From contig NZ_JBNAFY010000007.1 of assembly GCF_049800915.1 (NCBI RefSeq), forward strand, positions 124,001 to 188,000: 64,000 nt of DNA, in the 5' to 3' direction. This DNA comes from Amaricoccus macauensis_A (lineage in GTDB: Bacteria; Pseudomonadota; Alphaproteobacteria; Rhodobacterales; Rhodobacteraceae). This document shows positions 28,585 to 37,414 of this stretch, piece by piece; within the stretch, counting starts at the first letter, position 1, and the number at the start of each line of letters is the position of its first letter. The position numbers were made by a program, and so were the translations under genes. The notes beneath the pieces are model-generated. The model was given only the letters and a program-made list of their open reading frames with translations, was not told the origin of the DNA and made no database searches.

Positions 28585-30180
28585 TCAGAAGATAAGCGTG
28601 TCTTCGGTCAGAGCCGATGCGGTCCCAACATCTTCCAATATTGCGGCATAGGAGAAGCCCTTGCCGCCTTCCTCGCCGTCCGGATCGACATAGACAAGAA
28701 GATCCTTCGAGTTCTGGTTGTAGCTCGCATTCACGAACGAACCCATTACCTCCTGGAAATTCTGAGGCGTCACATCGAGTAGGTTCGATATGTCGAGAAC
28801 ATCCTTGGCCGTATCGAAATTCTCCACCTTGGCCCGCCGCCCTTCGAGAACGCCTGCGTCAAGACCAAAGGTCTCCGATGCCCCGGTTCCGACAACATAG
28901 TCATTCGCCTTCAGGACGATGACATCGGACCTCACAATCACGTCCTCGACCGGAGCGACGGGGCCTGAACCCGATACGTTGAATGTCTTCTCTCCGTTTG
29001 TCGCAAACACGAACGCACCGGACACGGTCTCACCGTTGACCTCGATCGACCTGATGTTGATGTCCCGGTCGTTTGCCCCTCCCTCGTTCAGGTCGTTGAC
29101 GAAGGCCACGGCGAGTTCGGAGGCGGAAGCCTCATCCACCGTGAATGTGTAGTCCTTGTAGCCATTGGAGACGGCCTGCGTCGCGATGACCTGGTCGTCC
29201 AGTTTCACGACCATGGTGGGCGCACCCTTGTAGACATCGCCATCGGCGTTGATCACGATCTCATAGGCACCATCGCCCGGAGTTCCCGACGTGCCCCCGC
29301 CCGTTTCGGTGTCGGAGGGAACATCCGTCGAATTGTCAGATGAGCCATCGGAGTCGTTGGCGGAGCCTCCACCGAGTGATGCACCATTCTCGATGAATCT
29401 CTTTGCATCGAGCGCCGTTCCGTTCTCGTCGCCGGTCAGGCCCCAGAACAGCATTCCGGCATCTGAGGCATCATCTTCCTTGGAAGCGGTCACACGGTTC
29501 GGGTATCTGCTCGTGACCTGCAGGGTTTCTCCCGACACTTCCATGATATCTCGGGCGTCCTGGACAAACGGATCGGATGAGTTGTCCATCCAGCTCCAGT
29601 TCGTGTTGTAAAACCCCTGCTGGTTGTAGGGTTGGGTGCCGATCTTTCCGTTCTGGTCGGCTATCTGGATGAACTGGACTTCGGGAAAGGCATTCTTGAT
29701 GTTTCCCAGGTTTCTCGGCTGCGTGTCAAAATCGCTTTCATTCCAGCCGTTGTTCCAGCTCGAGTGGCTGACCAGAACGATGTTGCCGAGATTCTCTTCA
29801 TCGACCTGAGCAAGTGCTCTGTAGGTGGCCTCCAGCGGGCCACCTTCAAATATCACCACCGGCTCGCCGGAATTCAGGATGCTGGCGAGCTTGTTCACGG
29901 TGCCATTCACGTTGCCCTGGTAGCTCTGCGTATCGATGCCGAGGCTGGACGCGAATGCACCCGCATCATCCATCGCGGCCTTTTGAGCGGGGCCGTTCTT
30001 CTGCGAGAGGTTGTTACTGTGAAGGATCGTGGTCTTGTCGGCAATCCCGGCCGATTTCGCGAGCAGGGCAGCTACGGGGAGCGCCGAAATGTCGTCCGAG
30101 TCCTCCACGTTCCCATCAAAATGCAAGACTACATGCTGGAAGAGATCGATATCGAAGTTCGACTTTGTAACTGCGGCCAT
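28585..30180 (-). CDS. Acidic multidomain protein: hydrolase-like, CBM60-like and T1SS-type C-terminus
   Basis: 531 residues, Asp-rich, with no signal peptide. Residues 1-265 have the look of an alpha/beta nucleoside-hydrolase-like fold (VVLHFDGNVEDSDDISALP, FEGGPLEATYRAL, SHSSWNNGW). A Gly/Ser/Asp linker (270-304) follows. Residues 305-400 (YEIVINADGDVYKGAP ... NDRDINIRSIEVNG) resemble Ca2+-dependent xylan-binding modules (CBM60/36 type). The last 115 residues (KVENFDTAKDVLDISNLLD ... LTEDTLIF) look like the C-terminal secretion region of type I-exported RTX-family proteins. An extracellular polysaccharide-bound enzyme is inferred. No T1SS genes are adjacent. Confidence 0.65.
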   Translation of the reverse strand: MAAVTKSNFDIDLFQHVVLHFDGNVEDSDDISALPVAALLAKSAGIADKTTILHSNNLSQKNGPAQKAAMDDAGAFASSLGIDTQSYQGNVNGTVNKLASILNSGEPVVIFEGGPLEATYRALAQVDEENLGNIVLVSHSSWNNGWNESDFDTQPRNLGNIKNAFPEVQFIQIADQNGKIGTQPYNQQGFYNTNWSWMDNSSDPFVQDARDIMEVSGETLQVTSRYPNRVTASKEDDASDAGMLFWGLTGDENGTALDAKRFIENGASLGGGSANDSDGSSDNSTDVPSDTETGGGTSGTPGDGAYEIVINADGDVYKGAPTMVVKLDDQVIATQAVSNGYKDYTFTVDEASASELAVAFVNDLNEGGANDRDINIRSIEVNGETVSGAFVFATNGEKTFNVSGSGPVAPVEDVIVRSDVIVLKANDYVVGTGASETFGLDAGVLEGRRAKVENFDTAKDVLDISNLLDVTPQNFQEVMGSFVNASYNQNSKDLLVYVDPDGEEGGKGFSYAAILEDVGTASALTEDTLIF

Positions 30181-30910
30181 TCTTAGCTCCGTGACTTGTT
30201 GCGCGCATAGCAGCGGGCATGACTGGCAGCAGTCACGTAAATAATATCTGAATACAACAGATCACTTTCGGCAGTATTCCGCCATAGGAAGAAATCCGCT
30301 TACGTATACATTGGTATATTATCGCAAAAATCACACGTAAATATTGCACTTTATCGGATTAATGCGGATATAATAAACTATTTTCGCACGCAAGATCTGA
30401 AAATCAAGAATATGGCGGATAAATTCACAATTATACTGCAAAGAATGAAAATTGATCTATAGACGTCGAAATAGAAGACAACCAAAAAAACACAACCCAA
30501 GGTTGTTGTCCTCTTCACCTATCCCGATATCAACTTGATTACGAGATCCGATATCTTGCAGCGTCGCGTTACCAGTCAGCAGCCCTTCTCATTCCGAACA
30601 GTCATCAGCACCATCGGCATTGCCGAGAGCAGACGACGCGTCGGAGCAGAGGAAGCCGTGCATTCCGCAGCGGACAACTCCAATGGAATGGGTCGCGGTC
30701 GGATTTGATGCGGCAACTCGGGCGATGTCATGGTGATTCGGTTTTGGGTTCGTTGCGCCCGACCACCAATGCCGCGGTTCCCGGCGACCTCACTTACAGC
30801 CATTCCTTACCAAGACCATGGAATCGTCTGCTGCCCATATAGACAGTTTCACGGGCTTGCTCATAATCCGCCCATCCAACCTGAGAGATAGGAGCAGAGT
30901 GATCGGAGAA
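30181..30910. other. AT-rich intergenic region
   Basis: About 730 bp between divergent genes, strikingly AT-rich from 30235 to 30480 against the GC-rich surroundings. No gene is supported. Small structures include ATCAA-C-TTGAT (30529-30539) and an ACAACC/GGTTGT hairpin near 30480-30507. It presumably carries the promoters of the secreted protein (leftward) and the GAF-LuxR regulator (rightward) and may be bound by a nucleoid silencing protein. Confidence 0.5.
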
Positions 30911-31858
30911 ATGACGGCGATCCCGGATGAGACTGTCGAGAACTGGCAGCAGATCGTCGATCTGATTGCGAAACTGGCGGAGGTGCCAGCCAGTCTCGTT
31001 ATGCGCACCGAGGCGCCGCGACACTCCGTCCTCGTGACCAGCCAGACGGAGAACAACCCCTACAAGGTCGGGCGCAAGTTTACCCTCAGTGAGAAACTCT
31101 ACTGCGATGGAGTGCTGAGACACGGTGAGTTGGTGGTAGAGGACGCCACCAGGGATCCGCGCTGGGCTGACAACGAGGACATGGAATATGGGATGAGCTT
31201 TTACGTGGGCTACCCCCTCCACTGGCCAGACGGAACCGTTTTTGGCACAATCTGCATGCTTGACACCCGCCGCAACGAACGGGCGCTCCTGTTCCGCGAA
31301 GGGGTGCAAGCCTTCGCCCGCACGATCGAGGCCGACCTGAAGCTTCTCGTGGAGATCGACACCCGCGCCAGGATCGAACGGCAATTGCAGGCAACGCTGG
31401 ACCAGCTCGAAACACGCGTGTCCGAGCGCACAGCGGAACTCCAAGAGGTCAACACTGCGCTGCGCGTACTGCTCGCGAACGTCGAGCGATCCCGAGACGA
31501 ATACGACGCAAAAGTCCTGCGCCAGATCAAGGGCCTGATCCTTCCAACCATCGGCACCCTGCGTGCGCGACTTTCAAGCGACGAATCCGCGACCACCTAT
31601 CTGGGAATGCTGGAAGACAATCTCCTGTCTATCACCGCCACCTTGTCGGGCCAACTCGCAACGGCATTCGAGACAATGACGCCCTCGGAGCAGGAAGTCG
31701 CCCAACTGATCATGCAAGGCAACACGACAAAGGATATTGCCCGCATGCTTTCGCGCGAGACCAGCACCATCGAGTTTCATCGCAACAACATTCGCAAGAA
31801 ACTGGGATTGCGCAAAAGCGGACAGAACCTGCGCAGCAAACTGCGGTCGATGCAGTAA
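30911..31858 (+). CDS. GAF-domain LuxR-type transcription regulator
   Basis: 315 residues from ATG 30911 (MTAIPDETVENW), where the GAF domain begins (WQQIVDLIAKLAEVPASLVMRTE); a longer start at 30818 has no ribosome site. The GAF domain runs to about residue 150 and is followed by a coiled coil (ARIERQLQATLDQLETRVSERTAELQEVN) of the type found in sensor kinases. The C-terminal HTH (MTPSEQEVAQLIMQGNTTKDIARML, STIEFHRNNIRKKLGL) is a clear LuxR domain. It has neither kinase nor receiver domain, so it is a one-component sensor. It may control the divergent CBM protein or the next gene. Confidence 0.88.
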   Translation: MTAIPDETVENWQQIVDLIAKLAEVPASLVMRTEAPRHSVLVTSQTENNPYKVGRKFTLSEKLYCDGVLRHGELVVEDATRDPRWADNEDMEYGMSFYVGYPLHWPDGTVFGTICMLDTRRNERALLFREGVQAFARTIEADLKLLVEIDTRARIERQLQATLDQLETRVSERTAELQEVNTALRVLLANVERSRDEYDAKVLRQIKGLILPTIGTLRARLSSDESATTYLGMLEDNLLSITATLSGQLATAFETMTPSEQEVAQLIMQGNTTKDIARMLSRETSTIEFHRNNIRKKLGLRKSGQNLRSKLRSMQ

Positions 31859-31983
31859 ACCATGGGGGCGCTCCCCATGTTTTCCGCAGGGTTTTCCGAT
31901 GCCGGAGATCTGGCCGTCCGTTGCTACCGTCATGGCACCGGGCCCGCCCGGCCCGTATCCGTACAAGCAGAGGATGTGCAAGC

Positions 31984-32976
31984 ATGAAGAGAGAAGACCT
32001 GAACCTCGAACCGACACTGCTCAAGGGTAGCAAGGATGAACTGGCGCCCGGACTGTCTCGACGGTCGTTCTTCACCGCAGCGGGAGCAATCGGTGTCGGA
32101 GGCGCAGGCGCACTTCTCTCCCGGTCACCAGCTCAGGCCCAATCCACGGACTGGACCCAGCCGGGCAACAACAATGGCGTGATCGAACTTCAGAAGTCGA
32201 CCGGCTCCATGGTCGAGGGCGATGTCGCAATCGACTTTTACGGTCATTGCGCCATCAAGTTCACTTCGCCGGGCGGCGCCACCGTACTCTTCGATCCATG
32301 GCGGGACGACCCCTCGGGCGCATGGGGCCTCTGGTTCAAGAATGAATTTCCCGAAACGCCCGTGGACATCTGCATGTCCACGCATACGCATTTCGACCAC
32401 GATGCGATCCATCGCCCGGTATCAACCATGGTGCTCGACCGGATGGTCGGGAATTTCGAGTTTGCCGACATCAAGATCACAGGGTTTGCCGACAAACATG
32501 CCTGTCTGGCCCCCGGCTGGTATAACTGGACCGACGCCATCGCCGAATTCGGAGCCGAAGCCTGCCCGCCGAACAATGTCAGCCACATGGACATGGTTGT
32601 ATATGTAATCGAGACGGGGGGCATTCGAACCTTGATCTGGGGAGACAACCGCCCCAATCCTCCGGCCGAATTCTGGGATGCCATCGGTCGGATCGATGTA
32701 CTGACCCTGCCCGTGGACGGCTCGCAGCACATCCTGAGCTACGATCAGGGAAACGACATCGTTGCGCGCCTCGACCCCAAGGTGATCATTCCGACCCACT
32801 ACCTGAACGAGACCACCAGCTACACGCTGTCAACGCTCCAGGATGCCGACGAATGGGTGAAGTCCCAGGCAAGCTACCGCATGCTTGATAGCGCAAGCCT
32901 CGCCCTCAATGCCGGCGAACTCACCGGCATGAGCCGGGAGTTCCTCTATTTCGGCCACCACGCCCAGACGGCTTGA
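31984..32976 (+). CDS. Tat-exported metallo-beta-lactamase-fold hydrolase
   Basis: 330 residues. A twin-arginine signal (SRRSFF at 25-30, then a hydrophobic AAGAIGVGGAGALL) directs folded export. The metallo-beta-lactamase motif HTHFDHD is at 134-140, and further metal ligands appear in VSHMDM, WGDN and PTHYLN near the C-terminus, as in UlaG/YcbL-like or N-acyl-phosphatidylethanolamine-hydrolyzing-type lactonases and phosphodiesterases. The substrate is unknown. It lies 125 bp downstream of the GAF-LuxR gene. A strong hairpin follows at 33006-33028. Confidence 0.85.
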   Translation: MKREDLNLEPTLLKGSKDELAPGLSRRSFFTAAGAIGVGGAGALLSRSPAQAQSTDWTQPGNNNGVIELQKSTGSMVEGDVAIDFYGHCAIKFTSPGGATVLFDPWRDDPSGAWGLWFKNEFPETPVDICMSTHTHFDHDAIHRPVSTMVLDRMVGNFEFADIKITGFADKHACLAPGWYNWTDAIAEFGAEACPPNNVSHMDMVVYVIETGGIRTLIWGDNRPNPPAEFWDAIGRIDVLTLPVDGSQHILSYDQGNDIVARLDPKVIIPTHYLNETTSYTLSTLQDADEWVKSQASYRMLDSASLALNAGELTGMSREFLYFGHHAQTA

Positions 32977-33005
32977 TCCGGAGGGCGCGGCAGTGAAACC
33001 GCCAA

Positions 33006-33028
33006 CCGGTCCGCCATTCGCGGACCGG
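33006..33028 (+). terminator. Hairpin after the metallo-hydrolase gene
   Basis: A 9-bp perfect stem CCGGTCCGC / GCGGACCGG with a CATTC loop, 29 bp after the stop and without a T tract. The arms share GGTCCGC/GCGGACC with the dctP-dctQ hairpin at 6780-6806. Confidence 0.55.
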
Positions 33029-33076
33029 ACGAGAATGTGATTCAATCCGGGCCGATTCTGATCTAAGAGCGGGCTC

Positions 33077-33700
33077 ATGGCAGAGCGCAAGATCAATCCC
33101 ATTCTGAAAATCGTGCTGGAGATCGGCCCGATCGCAGTGTTTTTTCTCGCCTATCGCTGGGCGCCGGTTCCCGAGGGGCTGGAAACCATCGAGCGGCAAC
33201 TCGAACAGATCCTGTTCTCCACCAAGGTGTTCATCCCCACGATTCTGGCATCGCTCGGGATCAGCTACATGCTGACGCGAAAACTGCCCAAGATGGCGGT
33301 GATAACGGCGATTGTTGTGGTGATCTTCGGCGGGCTCACGCTGATCCTGAAGGACGATACCTTCGTCAAGATGAAGCCGACCATCCTCTACACCATCTTT
33401 GCCGGCATCCTCGCCTTCGGCCTCGCCCGCGGACAGAGCTACCTCAAATATCTGATGGAAGAGCTTCTGCCCATGGAACGCGAGGGCTGGATGAAACTCA
33501 CCCGGCGCTTCGTGGTGTTCTATTTGATTCTCGCGGTGGTGAACGAGATCGTCTGGCGGGGCTTCGGCACGGATATGTGGGTGAATTTCCGTACCTTCAT
33601 CCTGCCCATAGCCAATTTCGGCTTCATCATGGCGCAAGTGCCGATGTTTCAGCGTTACGCCCTCCCGCCGGAAGCGGGCGAAAGCGGCGAAGGCGCCTGA
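33077..33700 (+). CDS. yciB: Inner-membrane septation protein A family, YciB
   Basis: 207 residues with five or six hydrophobic segments. It carries the YciB pattern: KIVLEIGPIAVFFLAYRWAP at the start, ARGQSYLKYLMEELLPMEREGWMKLTRRF in the middle and NEIVWRGFGTDMWVNFRTF near the end. YciB proteins influence septation and envelope integrity; the molecular activity is unknown. ATG 33077 begins a normal-length protein. Its usual upstream neighbours ftsY and an EamA gene are displaced by 4.5 kb. Confidence 0.92.
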   Translation: MAERKINPILKIVLEIGPIAVFFLAYRWAPVPEGLETIERQLEQILFSTKVFIPTILASLGISYMLTRKLPKMAVITAIVVVIFGGLTLILKDDTFVKMKPTILYTIFAGILAFGLARGQSYLKYLMEELLPMEREGWMKLTRRFVVFYLILAVVNEIVWRGFGTDMWVNFRTFILPIANFGFIMAQVPMFQRYALPPEAGESGEGA

Positions 33701-34088
33701 CAACCAAGCAATATCATCAACCTGAGCGACGCAAAGAGCCAGAGACCCGCTTCGTTCATGTTGAAGGGGTCCGCCCAAACATCCTTTTCGGCGAGGATGG
33801 CACCCGAGCATTAAGTGGCGCATTCCGGCCAACCGGGAGCAACCGTCGCAACTCCGGGCTTGCGTAAACACCGCCAATATTGGAGTCTCCGCTCCGGTTG
33901 GAAGCACAGACATTTTCAGAAACGCAAGTTGGGGAGCGCCGCGCGCGTCGCAGTCAGACACGTTAACTAAGAGTTGACGTGTTTAAGCAAAAAGCGATGA
34001 TGAAAAAGTGGTGTTTGAGCGGAAGCCAAGAGAAGATCGCTAGGTCTTCAATTTAAGCTTTGGGTGTATTTGTCGTGGAGAGTGTAGA
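33701..34088. other. Intergenic region upstream of the UDP-glucuronate decarboxylase
   Basis: About 390 bp, AT-richer toward the right. It contains an imperfect palindrome ACACGTTAAC / GTTGACGTGT (33958-33967, 33973-33982), which includes TTAA-N7-TTGA, near a CtrA-like pattern. No gene is supported. The long leader suggests regulated expression of the downstream sugar-nucleotide/glycosyltransferase pair. Confidence 0.45.
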
Positions 34089-35096
34089 GTGCTGAAGAAA
34101 TCTATCTCAAGAAGAGTACTGGTTACCGGGGGAGCCGGTTTCGTCGGATCGCATCTTGTTGATCGCCTGCTTGCCGAAGGCGACGAGGTGCTTTGTGTGG
34201 ACAACCTCTACACGGGCGACAAGCACAATATCTACCACCTCCACAACCATCCGAAGTTCGAGTTCCTCCGCCACGACGTGACCTTTCCGCTCTACGTGGA
34301 AGTGGACGAGATCTTCAACCTCGCCTGCCCGGCCTCGCCGATCCACTACCAGCGCGATCCGGTCCAGACCACCAAGACGTCCGTGCACGGTGCGATCAAC
34401 GTTCTGGGCCTCGCCAAGCGGCTCCAGTGCCCGGTCCTTCAGGCATCGACGAGCGAAGTCTACGGCGACCCGGAGATCCACCCGCAGCCGGAAGGCTACT
34501 GGGGCAACGTCAACCCGATCGGGATCCGGTCCTGCTACGACGAAGGCAAGCGTTGCGCCGAAACGCTGTTCTTCGACTACCACCGCCAGCACGGCACCGA
34601 AATCAAGGTCGCCCGGATTTTCAACACCTACGGGCCGCGCATGCATCCCGCCGATGGCCGCGTCGTCTCGAACTTCATTGTTCAGGCGCTTCAGGGACAG
34701 GACATCACCGTCTACGGCAACGGATCGCAGACGCGCTCCTTCTGCTTCGTCGACGATCTCGTGGACGGCCTCATCCGCCTCATGCGGAGCGGCCCCGAGG
34801 TCACCGGTCCGATCAACCTCGGCAACCCGCGCGAGTTCACCATCCTCCAGCTCGCCCAGCTCGTGATTGCCAAGACCGGCTCCTCCTCCAAGATCATTCA
34901 CGCGGAACTGCCCGGCGACGATCCCAAGCAGCGCAAGCCCGACATCAGCGTCGCGAAATCGACCCTCGGATGGGAGCCCGGCATCCAGATCGAGGACGGC
35001 CTCGACAAGACGATCGCATATTTCCGCAAGATCGTCCTGGAAAGCGCCGAGCCCTGGGCTCCCCCCGTGCATGCGGCCGCCAACATCGCCTCCTGA
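34089..35096 (+). CDS. UDP-glucuronate decarboxylase (UDP-xylose synthase)
   Basis: 335 residues, extended short-chain dehydrogenase. NAD-binding GGAGFVGSHL lies near residues 14-23; the active site has Ser/Thr in STSEVYGDPEIHPQ and the Tyr-Lys pair in SCYDEGKR, characteristic of UXS enzymes that convert UDP-glucuronate to UDP-xylose. GGNGSQTRSFCFVDDLV is written GNGSQTRSF here. The start is GTG 34089. UDP-xylose would feed exopolysaccharide or lipopolysaccharide glycosylation, consistent with the glycosyltransferase 96 bp downstream. Confidence 0.92.
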   Translation: MLKKSISRRVLVTGGAGFVGSHLVDRLLAEGDEVLCVDNLYTGDKHNIYHLHNHPKFEFLRHDVTFPLYVEVDEIFNLACPASPIHYQRDPVQTTKTSVHGAINVLGLAKRLQCPVLQASTSEVYGDPEIHPQPEGYWGNVNPIGIRSCYDEGKRCAETLFFDYHRQHGTEIKVARIFNTYGPRMHPADGRVVSNFIVQALQGQDITVYGNGSQTRSFCFVDDLVDGLIRLMRSGPEVTGPINLGNPREFTILQLAQLVIAKTGSSSKIIHAELPGDDPKQRKPDISVAKSTLGWEPGIQIEDGLDKTIAYFRKIVLESAEPWAPPVHAAANIAS

Positions 35097-35192
35097 CCGC
35101 GACGGCATCTGCCGTCGCCCCAAGGCACGCGAACGGACATTTGACTCGAACCGTCCCGCCGGGCGGGAGCTTTCCCAAGCAGGTTTCATATT

Positions 35193-36287
35193 ATGGCACG
35201 CAAGCCGAGATTACTCGTCGTTCTCCACAAGATGCTGGGGCACAAGACCTATGGCGCCCAGGTCGAGCGGGCGATTTCGAACCGGGACGATGCTGAGATC
35301 AGCATTCTTTCCTTCTCGACGCCGAAGCTGAAATCGCTCCCGATGAAGCGCTTCAATATCCGCCCCTATGAGCGCGCCTACCGCCAGATCGACCCCATCC
35401 TCGCATATCGCAACCTTTTCGGTCGAAGCATCCGTCGCGCAATCGACGATTTCAAACCGGATGTGGTTCACTTCGGCCCGCATATCCCGGCAGGCTCCAT
35501 CGCCTTCAGGAAAGACGCGCCGCCCTTCACGGTCGCGCTCGACTGCACCCGCGCCGGCATGGAACGCTCCATGCCCAAGCACGTGTGGACGCAATCTGAG
35601 TTCGACCGTGAAGCGGAACTGTTCCGCAATGCGGCCCGGCTCTACCCATGGAGCACCTGGGCTGCGGATTCACTCGTTTCGGATTGCGGTGTCGAACGGG
35701 AGCGCATCGAGATCATGCCGCCCTCGACCGATACTTCCAAGTTCAAGCCGCCACAGCATGACCAAAAGGACGGTCCGGCTCGCATCGTGTTCGTAGGCAA
35801 CGATTTCCTGCGGAAAGGTGGTGACCGGTTGCATCGCTGGGTGACAGGTCCGCTGGCGGACAAATGCGAGCTGCATATCATCTCCGGAGATCCCGACGCC
35901 GACGTGAAGGGCGACAACATCGTGTTTCACGGGCGCGTGCCCAACGACACGCTGATTTCGGAACTCCTGCCGACGATGGATCTGATGTGCCACCCGACCC
36001 GCTCGGACATGTCGGCCTATGTCGCCATCGAGGCCGCCGGTGCGGGCATCCCCTGCGTCGCGAGCGCCATCGGCGGGATTCCGGACATCGTGAAGGACGG
36101 GGTATCCGGCCGCCTCATTCCGGTGGATGATGACGAGGCCTTCGTTTCGGCCCTTACCGAAATTCTGACATCGACCGAACTGCGACAGCGCATGAGCGCC
36201 GCCGCAGTGGCCCGCGCGCAGGAGCGCTTCGATTCGACGAAGAACTACAACAAGATGATCGACCAGATGAAGCAACTGGCCTCCTGA
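35193..36287 (+). CDS. GT4-like glycosyltransferase
   Basis: 364 residues with a GT-B fold. The C-terminal half has the retaining GT4 pattern: VFVGNDFLRKGGDRLHRW, LMCHPTRSDMSAYVAIEAAGAGIPCVAS (the E-x7-E region is represented by AIEAAGAGIP), and GVSGRLIPVDDDEAFVSAL. The donor and acceptor are unknown; the upstream UDP-xylose synthase makes UDP-xylose a candidate donor by context. The N-terminus is basic and lacks a signal or membrane helix. Confidence 0.83.
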   Translation: MARKPRLLVVLHKMLGHKTYGAQVERAISNRDDAEISILSFSTPKLKSLPMKRFNIRPYERAYRQIDPILAYRNLFGRSIRRAIDDFKPDVVHFGPHIPAGSIAFRKDAPPFTVALDCTRAGMERSMPKHVWTQSEFDREAELFRNAARLYPWSTWAADSLVSDCGVERERIEIMPPSTDTSKFKPPQHDQKDGPARIVFVGNDFLRKGGDRLHRWVTGPLADKCELHIISGDPDADVKGDNIVFHGRVPNDTLISELLPTMDLMCHPTRSDMSAYVAIEAAGAGIPCVASAIGGIPDIVKDGVSGRLIPVDDDEAFVSALTEILTSTELRQRMSAAAVARAQERFDSTKNYNKMIDQMKQLAS

Positions 36288-36326
36288 CCCGAGACCAGCC
36301 CACTGTCGCTGGCGGGCTCCCAAACG

Positions 36327-36360
36327 AAAAACGCGCACAGGCCTTCCAGCCTGCGCGCGC
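36327..36360 (-). terminator. Terminator of bfr
   Basis: On the minus strand an approximately 11-bp stem (one G-U pair) with a 6-base loop is followed by TTTTT (AAAAA at 36327-36331 on the plus strand). It lies about 35 bp past the bacterioferritin stop and is a canonical rho-independent terminator. Confidence 0.8.
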
Positions 36361-36395
36361 ATCCCGATCGAATCGAGGTCAGGCCGGATCCGGTC

Positions 36396-36881
36396 TTATT
36401 CGGCCTCGTCGGCCGAACCGGCGTTGAGCAGCGCGTAGTTCTGCTCTCCGATGCTCTTGAGCAGGTCGAGCTGGGTTTCGAGAAAGTCGATATGGCCTTC
36501 TTCATCAGCCATCAGTTCCTCAAAGAGGTTCTTGGAGACATAATCCCCTACCTCCTCACAGAGGTCCCGGCCCTCCTTGTAGAGCGCACGCGCCTCGTAT
36601 TCCGCCGCCAGATCGCATTCGAGCGTTTCCTTGGGCGTCTCGCCGATCCGGAGCGGGTCGAGCTTTTGAAGGTTCGGATGCCCGCCGAGGAAGATGATCC
36701 GGTCGATGAACTTGTCCGCGTGCTGCATCTCCTCGATGCTTTCCTCGCGCGACTTGTCCGCCAGTTTCTTCAGGCCCCAGTCCGCCTGCAGGCGGTAGTG
36801 CAGCCAGTACTGGCTGACAGCCGTAAGCTCGCTGCGCAGTCCCGCATTCAGAAATTCGATAACCTTTTCGTCACCCTTCAT
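36396..36881 (-). CDS. bfr: Bacterioferritin
   Basis: 161 residues. MKGDEKVIEFLNAGLRSELTAVSQYWLHYR and the later EEMQHADKFIDRIIFLGG and ADEEGHIDFLETQLDL carry the ferroxidase ligands (Glu18, Glu51, His54, Glu94, Glu127, His130 equivalents). The heme-ligand Met52 equivalent is in EEMQHAD. It stores iron in a 24-mer. ATG 36881 has GAGGAGAG six bases upstream; a GTG two codons earlier is less likely. A perfect Irr-type box lies 44-58 bp upstream, so iron control is expected. A terminator follows. Confidence 0.95.
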   Translation of the reverse strand: MKGDEKVIEFLNAGLRSELTAVSQYWLHYRLQADWGLKKLADKSREESIEEMQHADKFIDRIIFLGGHPNLQKLDPLRIGETPKETLECDLAAEYEARALYKEGRDLCEEVGDYVSKNLFEELMADEEGHIDFLETQLDLLKSIGEQNYALLNAGSADEAE

Positions 36882-36924
36882 CTTCACCTCTCCTCGTATG
36901 CGCTGCCAACGCGCCTGCCATGAA

Positions 36925-36939
36925 TTAGAATCATTCTAA
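36925..36939 (-). promoter_or_regulatory. Irr-type iron control element upstream of bfr
   Basis: TTAGAA-TCA-TTCTAA is a perfect 6-3-6 palindrome, matching the Rhizobiales/Rhodobacterales Irr box (ICE, TTTAGAA-N3-TTCTAAA type). It lies about 44 bp upstream of the bfr start. Irr normally represses iron-storage genes under iron limitation. No irr gene is in the window. Confidence 0.75.
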
Positions 36940-37006
36940 ATTATTCCCTCGCCGGTGCAAGGGAAAGGACGACCGTCCGCAGCCCTTGTCGTGCCAGATT
37001 GCACGG

Positions 37007-37414
37007 TCAGCCGTCGAGCGAGAGCCGGAGGCGCCGCTCCAGCGCATACATGCGGTCTGCGATCCGGCGTTGCTCGGCCTGGATGTCCTGCAGTTCATTC
37101 AGGCATTCCTCGATCGTCTGCTGAGTGGCATCCGCCACCACCTGAGGCAGCCGACCCTTGCCGCTCAGAAGCCAGATCATCGAGACATTCAGCACGCCCG
37201 CGAGCATCTGCAGCTTGTTCGCCCTCGGCTCCGCGCGGTTGTCTTCCCAGTTCCGAAGCGTCTTGAGCTTCACACCGAGTTTCTCGGCGAGCGCCGTCTG
37301 GTCCAGGCCCAGCGCTTCGCGGGCCAATGTCACCCTGTCGCCGAAGGTGGACGTCTCGTCGGAATAATCGCTTTCCAGCGCCTCGGCCGCCTCATCCGCA
37401 ATCCCGGTCGACAT
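37007..37414 (-). CDS. XRE-family HTH regulator with coiled-coil tail
   Basis: 135 residues. The helix-turn-helix occupies about 25-82 (TFGDRVTLAREALGLDQTALAEKLGVKLKTLRNWE...RANKLQMLAGVLNVSMIWLL). The last 45 residues (QTIEECLNELQDIQAEQRRIADRMYALERRLR) form a predicted coiled coil for oligomerisation. An acidic N-terminus precedes the HTH. It is divergent from the aminotransferase gene; two ATTCTAC words 23 bp apart in the shared region (37475 and 37498) might be its sites. The target genes are unknown. Confidence 0.85.
   Translation of the reverse strand: MSTGIADEAAEALESDYSDETSTFGDRVTLAREALGLDQTALAEKLGVKLKTLRNWEDNRAEPRANKLQMLAGVLNVSMIWLLSGKGRLPQVVADATQQTIEECLNELQDIQAEQRRIADRMYALERRLRLSLDG

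Noticed and set aside
30478..30512. ACAACC/GGTTGT stem in the AT-rich region as a terminator
   Set aside because: The stem is only 6 bp and is not placed after any gene end; kept only as a note in the intergenic entry.
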